Shown here in pieces: positions 57,243 to 64,000 of a DNA stretch of 64,000 nt. Source of the stretch: Termitomyces sp. T153 (Eukaryota > Basidiomycota > Agaricomycetes > Agaricales > Lyophyllaceae). The notes below the pieces were generated by a model, which was given only the letters and a program-made list of their open reading frames with translations, was not told the origin of the DNA and searched no databases. The position numbers were made by a program, and so were the translations under genes. Positions within the stretch are counted from its first letter, which is position 1. Each line of letters begins with the position of its first letter. The DNA is taken from contig JACKQL020000018.1 in assembly GCA_018296165.2 (NCBI GenBank), positions 1 to 64,000 on the forward strand. Direction: 5' to 3'.

Positions 57243-58030
57243 TGTCACGACCCGTTCCCCAAAACCCCGCACATCGTCCATCAAACCCCCGAACCCCCAA
57301 AAGGACCCCAACGCTCCGCCGAACTTCTGCCCATGCCCACGCCTACTTCGGCTAACTCCGACACCTCCCCGGCTAACTCCGACGGCCCCCTGGCCAACTT
57401 CGGTGCCTGCCCCGCAGCCACTGACACTTACCCTGGGCTTCCCAAACCCCGAGAACCACCCCCGCTATTCCTGATCTTCGCCCACCCATCATTAACTCGA
57501 CACCCTGCTTCCTCCGACCTATTCCGGAATATCACCACAACCTCGGAACAACCCGCAATCCCATCAACGTATCAGCGCGGCACAATCTTCGATCACAACC
57601 GACACCCGCCCACTCCGTCAAGCCCCGCCAAGCCCCGCCGCCACAGCCGACGTACCCCGAAGTCCTCCGGTAGTCAGTATATAAGTCATCGAGTAGCTCT
57701 TCGTACTCCAGTCTTGATATTGCTTAACGTTACCTATGGTCTGATTGCTTCCTTTTCTGTGTTTCGTGTTCGTTTTCGTGTCTCTTTCTCCTTACTCTCA
57801 GTTTCCCGGTCTTATCTCAGTCTCCCGGTCTTATCTCAGTCTCCCGGTCTTGTCTCGTCCCCTTTTCGTTATCGTTCTCGTTATCGTTTCGTACCTCCAC
57901 TCGAATCTACTCTTGTTCCATATTGTCTCGTCCGACGCCGTCTCGGTGACGTCGTCTGACCCTTGTGCCCAATTCTTCATCAACCCTAACAACCTCACGA
58001 ACTCCGCGATTATAATTACGAACCCCGACA
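57243..58030 (+). repeat. LTR, CpG-rich copy
   Basis: TGTCACGACCCGTTCCCC ... AACCCCGACA. Same LTR family as 55427 and 63696, but retaining dozens of CpG sites. TATA-like tcagtatataag near 57674. Polypyrimidine runs near 57780-57860 include a tandem repeat (gtctcccggtcttatctca units). The 3' end is inferred from the TG...CA rule and comparison with the 55.4 kb copy. Confidence 0.8.
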
Positions 58031-58399
58031 CTCCTTACCAGGTCCGGACCTCACTCTTCGCTCGGTCCCGGACTCCATCAACTCCAAATGATCTCCCATC
58101 AAACCCCGGCTCCGCCCCCATTGATCACACAGCCACCTACTCCCTTGCTTCCGCAAATCTCCCGTACGGCCTTCTGCCTGAACCCCGCCAAGACCATCTC
58201 ATTTCCCCACAATCCGACTTCTCCGGACCTTCCCGGACCTGTCTGGATCACATCTCCCAATTACCCGCGCAAACCACCAGGACCCAGAACGTCTTCGAGT
58301 GTCCGGTCACCAATGCAGGGGAATCACGCCCGCCTAGTAAGGACTCGCCCAGTGCAGCTGCGCCCCCGAGGTCAGCGGACCCTGACACTCCCACACTAG

Positions 58400-61300
58400 C
58401 TCTGCCATCATTGGAATTAAGCTCAAGCCAGTAACCCCACCAACACCAGAGCAAGATCTCAAGACCAATGCTATGCCCAACCTCAGCATCAGAATCACCC
58501 CATCAGAACAAACTATAGGAAAAAGAGGATCCTATGCAAAGTAGTTCCCCAGAGCACTCTGAACTTGCTGACATGTTCATATAAGGGAGGGGGAAATTCC
58601 ATACACTCTGACATCCCTGGAGGGCTTGCCCGCTAAGCAACTTGAGTGAGCTCAATGGCTCAAATAATGCTGCGCCAGGTCAAGGCCGCTCCGACCAACC
58701 CCTCTGAGCCACTTCAAAGCCCCCCATGCAACTCTGGACCCTAGCAATGCAACTCCGGGGCCTCCTCCCCAACTTGGACATCCAACCCAGGGGACCTACA
58801 ATGCCAACCAAAATAATGATGCCTTGCAGCACCCACCCCGCAATCACAAATCACCGGATAACAACCCTGCAAAACCCCACCTGTACACCGGGAGACGTCT
58901 ATCAAACTGGGACCACACTACTGGAGTACCCAGAAACAAACCCCATATGAAGTAGTTTCTCCAGAGTGCCCTAAAATTGCTGATGCCTCCCATAAGAAGC
59001 AATTAGTTTTTTCCCTGTTGCTACCCATCTTGAATTGACATTGGAAGGATGCTGCAACCCCCCAACAAACACTCAACATTGAAGAAAGTGCTGCCCCACT
59101 GACAAGGGCATCACACGCTGCAACCCACCCATGGAGCCCCAGACCCACCACCATACCACTCCCCTCCCCCAACAAAATGCTTCCCCAACAAGAGAATAAA
59201 CTCTGGGACCCCCCAAGTAGTTTCCCCCCAAATTCCGCAACATCCCCAACAAAATCTAACCATGCTGACAGAGATTGATCCAGATGCCCAGAATGATGAG
59301 GTGGCCCCTCCAACTCCACCCTGACAATCAAGGAACCAATGATGCCCTCTAAAGAAGTGGCACCTTTTTCCTGATCAGAAATTTAGTTGATTGCCCCACA
59401 GTGCCAAGACCTACCCCACCCCCATTCATAGCAACCTCTAGACTACTCCAGAGCACAAAGGAAAGACTACCCTAACCCTGCCATGAACCCCCTTAAAGTC
59501 CCAGATCAATGTTCTCCTGTGACCAACTTCCTACTGCTCTTCAATGACTGTGAATGACCATCTCCCCCAATGCAGCAAAAGACTTTGCACAAAGGGACAA
59601 TGGCTAGAATCACCAAAGCCTTGGAAGGCAGCCAGACCCGCTCTCCACATCCAAACATGACTCTGGGAGCCACCACCATATGCAACAACTCTGCCACTCA
59701 GTGGTAACGTCTGTTAAACATCTGCTCGTTGCACTGACTGAACAAAGAGGAAAACCCAACTCCAGAGCCTCCTCTTTGACTTGTGTTGCCTCTGACACAG
59801 CCCCACTAACAAGTTAAGAACCAACCCCAATCCCCACATTTGACTCTGGACTCCTGGTTCATACAATGGAAACAATGGACTGACCAAATGCTCCCCAGAC
59901 CCCCTGTTTCCCCTGCATCACCTCTGGGATCAACTCTATCAATGAACCACCCACTGGGCTACCCTCACCCCGCAACCCCACACTGCCAACTCCCACTCCG
60001 GAAGAAAGAAACAACACTCTGAACCTGCACAGACCAATCCTGCCCCATCCCACCAAAACCAAGAGAGCTCTGCCAGTAAAGTCAACACTTTGCTGACCCC
60101 CCACTGCCTCCACTGCCAGCTCTGCCCTGGGAAAGGACAAAAACCCCCACCTGAAGCCCCAAGCTCACTCCGAACTAACCCCATCTCAACCCATCAAGCA
60201 TAAAAGAGCTCTGCCAGTGAGGCCAACACTCCACCAACCCTCACACCACCCCATTACTGGCTCTGCCCTGGGAAGGGACAAAAGACCACCAACCCCCACA
60301 CTGCCTTTGTACCACTGGCCCCACGCACTCCACCAACAAACCAGTAACTCTTAGGCCTTTAATATGGTTCCCCAACACAGCTTCACTAAAAGAACCACCT
60401 ATCCTAAGAGGAATAACCCATGGGACAACAGCCCCAAAACTCCCCCTTGCTCCAGAGCATCTCCACTAGGACGAGACAGTCACCAACCAAACTCCGTGCT
60501 GCCTCTGCCAAAAGAAGGCCTCCACCAATTCAACCCAGGCAGCACCTCAAGTTCTAGAGAATGACAGAACTACATAAGACTTCTCTAACCATCTCTGGAC
60601 TTACTCTTGGCCAGGAATGGAGAGCAAGGTTGCGTAAATGGCCTAGAACTCACAAACCTCAACTCTGGACCAGAAGAAACTCATTGAGACTGGCCACCCC
60701 AAACCCTGCCCCCTCATCAATGACACTCTGGAGCACACCAAAACACCACCCAAGCACACCCATCCCTAAACACAATACTCCGGAGCATGACCTTGACCAG
60801 AGCCAACACTCTGGAGTGCAGCAAGGCCCAAACCCAGTACACCTCTGACAGAATACAATACTCCAGAGCTCAACAAACCCCCACCATATGCAAACCCACT
60901 AAAACACAAAGCCTGGACACCAACAACCAAAGGATGGCAATGCCTACCCCAAGAGAGTACCTCTGCACCCACACTAATCCAACTCACAGCATAGCTGGCC
61001 CATGGAACAGTCCCCCAATGAACTATTACAAGGACCACCTCACACCAGGACCATGCCTCTATGCTGCCAAGAACTTCCACCTCTGACTGGCCCCACCTCC
61101 AAGGACAAACTTCACTCTGCCACCCCCACCACTGTCCAAAGAGACCGCTGCCATCTCCACCAGCTGCATTGGTATAAGGGTCTTCACTCTGCCACCCCCA
61201 CTGTCATCAAGAAGGACCTCTGCCACCTCCACCACCTATGTCAGCATAAGGGTCAAACCACCAGAAGGCCTCCACCCCTCTGCAAGCCACACCAACAGAA

Positions 61301-61720
61301 AAAACAAAACTGCCAGCCACCATCAAGCACACTCCAAAGATTTGGAGGTCTGCTCCCCCTAATTAGCACAATGCCTGACCCCACCACAGACAGAGGACAA
61401 CCCCTACAACTTTGGTCCAAAACCCCAAGGGCCAAGCCCAACAATGCCGCTGTCAATGCCCCAAAATGCAATGGAACCCTGCAGGAAGACTCCCAACACC
61501 CCATCAAGCCTCGGGACTCCTTACCACAATACTCCACCAAGTCCCACAATGACCCCGGGACTAGCCAACACTGATGGCAAACAATGGGCTTAACTCCCAC
61601 CTCTGGACTTACTAGAGATTCAACTCCCACCTGCACCCCTGCATGTTTTTATTTACCCTCACACAAACTAAAGCTCACCACATGCGCCCAGGAGCATCGA
61701 CCAAAATTGCATTAACAACG
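58400..61720. repeat. C-rich degenerate repeat region
   Basis: 3.3 kb with no recognisable gene, strong C over G asymmetry, and recurring short motifs around ctc(t/c)gga(g). Larger tandem units are visible: about 141 bases (60064 and 60205, starting agagctctgccagt) and about 72 bases (61100 and 61172, starting cttcactctgccaccccca). Open frames here are by-products of the composition. Confidence 0.5.
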
Positions 61721-61722
61721 AT

Positions 61723-61817
61723 ATAATACAACAAAAATGATATAATACAACAAAAACAATATAATACAACAAAAATAATATAATACAACAAAAATAATAT
61801 AATACAACAAAAATGGG
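61723..61817. repeat. 19-base tandem repeat, five copies
   Basis: Unit ataatacaacaaaaatgat, repeated five times with one or two substitutions per copy. It stands out as AT-rich inside C-rich sequence. Confidence 0.9.
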
Positions 61818-62517
61818 TAGACAACAGGGTGCAGAGCAACAAGAGGACAGAGTCCGAGTGCTCCCTCAACCCCTCCCCCCTCAGGAAATCCCCTCCCTTC
61901 CTCCCTGATCCCCAAATTGATCTCCATTTGGGCCCGCACCACCACTAGAACCTCCACCAACCCTGGCAAGGCCTCCCCTGCATCCACCGCCACCTCCTAC
62001 CACAACCCTGGGGCCACTGTGTTGCACTGCCAATGCCCTGCCAGCAACCTCCCCATCCTTGCCATCCCCTGCTGAAGCTCTAGAGAGTGATCCATGAACA
62101 TCTGTGTCAACCCGTCTTGGATTTATGCCAGTGCCATGGAGGCACCATTCAGGAGAACTCAGTGCTCCCGCACCCAGCCTAACTAAAAACAATTCATTAG
62201 CAACAGAATGGAGAACTGGGGAGACACTTACAAAGAACCCCTGCATGGCCTGAGGCGGCCTCTCTGGCCAACCAACCCTCCCTCCACCCCACTGCCTCCA
62301 GCTCTGCCTGCAATGAACCACCCTCCGATGCCACCTGCCACCCCTCTGCCACCTCCATGGGTTGTACCTCCCACTGCATCAGACGCTCCTACAAACTCTG
62401 CACCTCCAATGCCCACTCTGTTGCCACTCGCACCAAGGTGTCCCGCTCTTGCTGCAGCACCTCCTTCTCCCTCTGTGCTGCATCCAGATCCTCCCTTACC
62501 CATCAGAGCTGCCCCTC

Positions 62518-63050
62518 TCATACTGTCAATGCTGTCGTCAAAGCCTCCACCTGCCAATGTAGGAAAACCTCTGTAATTGAAGGCGGGGGCTCTGGGGAAC
62601 TTGAAGCCTGTTCCAATGGTGTGCCTGAGGTAAGAGAATAAAAGTGAGGCTCCGGAGGTCCCGCCATCAATGTGTGTCCCCATGGCCTCTTGCTGGGCCC
62701 TGCCTCTGACAGCAGGGAGGCCCTCCATTTCCCCTTATCCACCACTGCTAGCACCCCCTCCCTCTGCCCACCCCGTGGAGGTCCCACCTTCCCTGCAGGT
62801 TGCCCCGCACCCCCCTTCCCCAACACCCTGGCCTTCCATGCCTTGCCCAGTTGCCCCCACACCCAACCCTCGTCCCACCCCTGCTCTGCAGCAATGCATG
62901 CTGCCCGCCACTCCAACAAAATCAAGCACTTCTTGTGCCTTGCATGGCATAGAAGGCACACAGAGGTGTCACATTGTGAGCCCATGGAGGGCCCGTCAAA
63001 TTCACACAGCTTGCTCCACTAAGCACAAAGGGTATACTATAACCAAATGG
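62518..63050 (-). pseudogene. Cysteine-containing basidiomycete repeat-borne protein relic
   Basis: On the strand opposite to the LTR orientation, an open frame of 155 codons (62518-62985), extendable upstream, contains LCEFDGPSMGSQCDTSVCLLCHARHKKCLILLEWRAA. The C.LC...KKC spacing recalls Zn-cluster-like tails of multi-copy, element-associated proteins in Agaricomycetes. Only one cluster is visible, flanking frames are glycine-rich, and no full-length start or end is evident. Whether this was ever a functional gene carried by the element is uncertain. Confidence 0.35.
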
Positions 63051-63695
63051 TCAGTAAATGTCACCCAAAGAGCTTAAAAACTACTGGGGCTTGGTTCAAA
63101 CACCACTCCAGTGTTGGGGGGCCCCAAGTCCACACCAATGCCCTCGCAAACTCCTCTGCCATCACCTCCACCTGCAGAACTTGCTGCACCTGTGGAACTC
63201 CCTCTCCACCCCCTGCCACCAAACTTGACTGCGCAGGACAAACTCTAATCTGTCCCAAGCCCCTCTCTCAAGTAGAGCCCCCAGAAGAGCCCAACAACCG
63301 TTGTAACCCACCCTGCAAAGCTCTGTCAATTACCCCAAAAAAACAAGTAGACACTACTTACAACCCCAGTACATGGCACTGACCTGATGCCAGCACTCAA
63401 ACTCCTCCCCCTTGCTGTTGTACACCACCACCTCATCTGCATTGAAAACCATGGAGCTGAGTAATCAGAGGAGGACATGGAAGAAAATTTTGGGAAACTC
63501 TGGGGTATGTCCAAGTCTTTTAATTGATTGGGAAGAACCCCCTGATGAAGTGGCAACCACGCTTTGACTTTGCCTCCCATGCTGCCATCATCCACTGCAG
63601 ATTGATCAATATTACTTGGCTTTAACTCCCATGCCCCCACCGATCCCCAACCTGCACCCCACGTCTTGAGGGTCTTGACATTGAGAGGGGGGTGA

Positions 63696-64000
63696 TGTCA
63701 TGACCCATTCCCTGGACCCCCACACATCATCCAATGACCCCCTGCCCGTCCAGAACCTCCTCTGATGCCTTGCCAAACTTCCACAGTGCTCTGCGCCTAC
63801 TCCAGCTAACTCCGACGCATCCTCAGCTAACTCTGACGGCCCCCTGGCCAACTCCAATGTCTTCCCCACAGTTGGTGACACTTCCCCTGGATCTCCTGAG
63901 CCCCTGGGACCATTCCCCCACCATGCCTAACCCTGTTACATGTCATCAACTCAACACCCTGGTTCCTCAGACTTACTTTCAAGTATCATGATGACCTCGG
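63696..64000 (+). repeat. LTR, cut by the window end
   Basis: TGTCATGACCCATTCCC, preceded by a purine tract. Nearly the same as 55427 onward (CpG-depleted form), running off the window. Confidence 0.85.

Larger units (their letters stand above)
57243..64000 (+). mobile_element. Large LTR element, mostly non-coding inside (right end outside window)
   Basis: The 5' LTR at 57243 and 3' LTR start at 63696 (preceded by the purine tract gagaggggggtga) could bound one element with about 5.7 kb of internal sequence. The inside is C-rich with recurring ctctgga/ctccgga/ctccaga motifs, tandem repeats and no recognisable pol, so it would be a non-autonomous LARD-like element. The two LTRs differ strongly in CpG content, which argues instead for two separate insertions. 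I cannot decide without the rest of the 3' LTR. Confidence 0.45.

Noticed and set aside
57745..58434. A 229-codon open frame over the CpG-rich LTR and the sequence after it
   Set aside because: It starts in the LTR, is low-complexity, and is not conserved in frame in the 55.4-kb relative.
59859..60184. Overlapping minus-strand frames rich in Gly/Val/Leu
   Set aside because: They follow from C-rich tandem repeats; no motif, start context or splice signals.

Overview
The window looks like a chromosomal segment of a filamentous basidiomycete, most likely an Agaricomycete with a genome rich in transposons. Host genes are cut by many 45-65 bp GT-AG introns. The families point the same way: a fungal adenylate-forming reductase (A-T-R, NRPS-like), a DUF6534-type multi-pass membrane protein, SRPK-like and aminoglycoside-phosphotransferase-like kinases, a KDZ transposase relic, chromodomain Ty3/gypsy elements and Ty1/copia elements. 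The species cannot be named from sequence alone. I saw no tRNA, rRNA or CRISPR array.

Layout. (1) 1-21749 is a giant inverted repeat. Two arms of about 7.15 kb (1-7144 and 14601-21749) are almost identical and flank a 7.45 kb spacer. Each arm carries a complete NRPS-like reductase gene, a small acidic/basic hypothetical gene and an old gypsy integrase scrap. The spacer holds an aldehyde dehydrogenase pseudogene on the left and gypsy fragments of opposite orientation on the right. (2) 21881-27746 is a structurally complete but dead chromodomain gypsy element with a 5-bp target duplication (ataag). (3) 27990-34470 is a host island: a truncated DUF6534 copy (-), a DUF1349 protein gene (+), an ATG18/PROPPIN autophagy gene (-) and a full DUF6534 gene (+). 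A young copia element (34474-39605, target duplication gtagg) sits inside an intron of that last gene, which resumes at 39611 and ends at 40031. (4) 41194-50890 contains an APH-like kinase and two complementary pieces of a second ATG18 copy in swapped order (N-part at 42.2-42.66 kb, C-part at 48.75-50.9 kb). The pieces are separated by a KDZ transposase relic, a copia relic, gag-like sequence and LTRs. (5) 51514-52969 is an SRPK-like protein kinase gene, open except for one in-frame TGA. (6) 53.9 kb to the end is retroelement territory: a copia relic, then three related LTRs (55427, 57243, 63696), and a C-rich, mostly non-coding internal region with tandem repeats.

Two themes run through the window. 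One is duplication with inversion or permutation of host genes (reductase, DUF6534, ATG18), with breakpoints often inside or next to retroelements. The other is C-to-T decay of retroelements, especially at CpG: the three nonsense codons of the young copia are all TGA, at least two where CGA (Arg) is expected, and sister LTRs differ sharply in CpG content. Intact, plausibly functional host genes are the two reductase copies, DUF1349, ATG18 and perhaps DUF6534 if the copia can be spliced out. Coordinates of exons and repeats were read by eye and may be off by a few bases.
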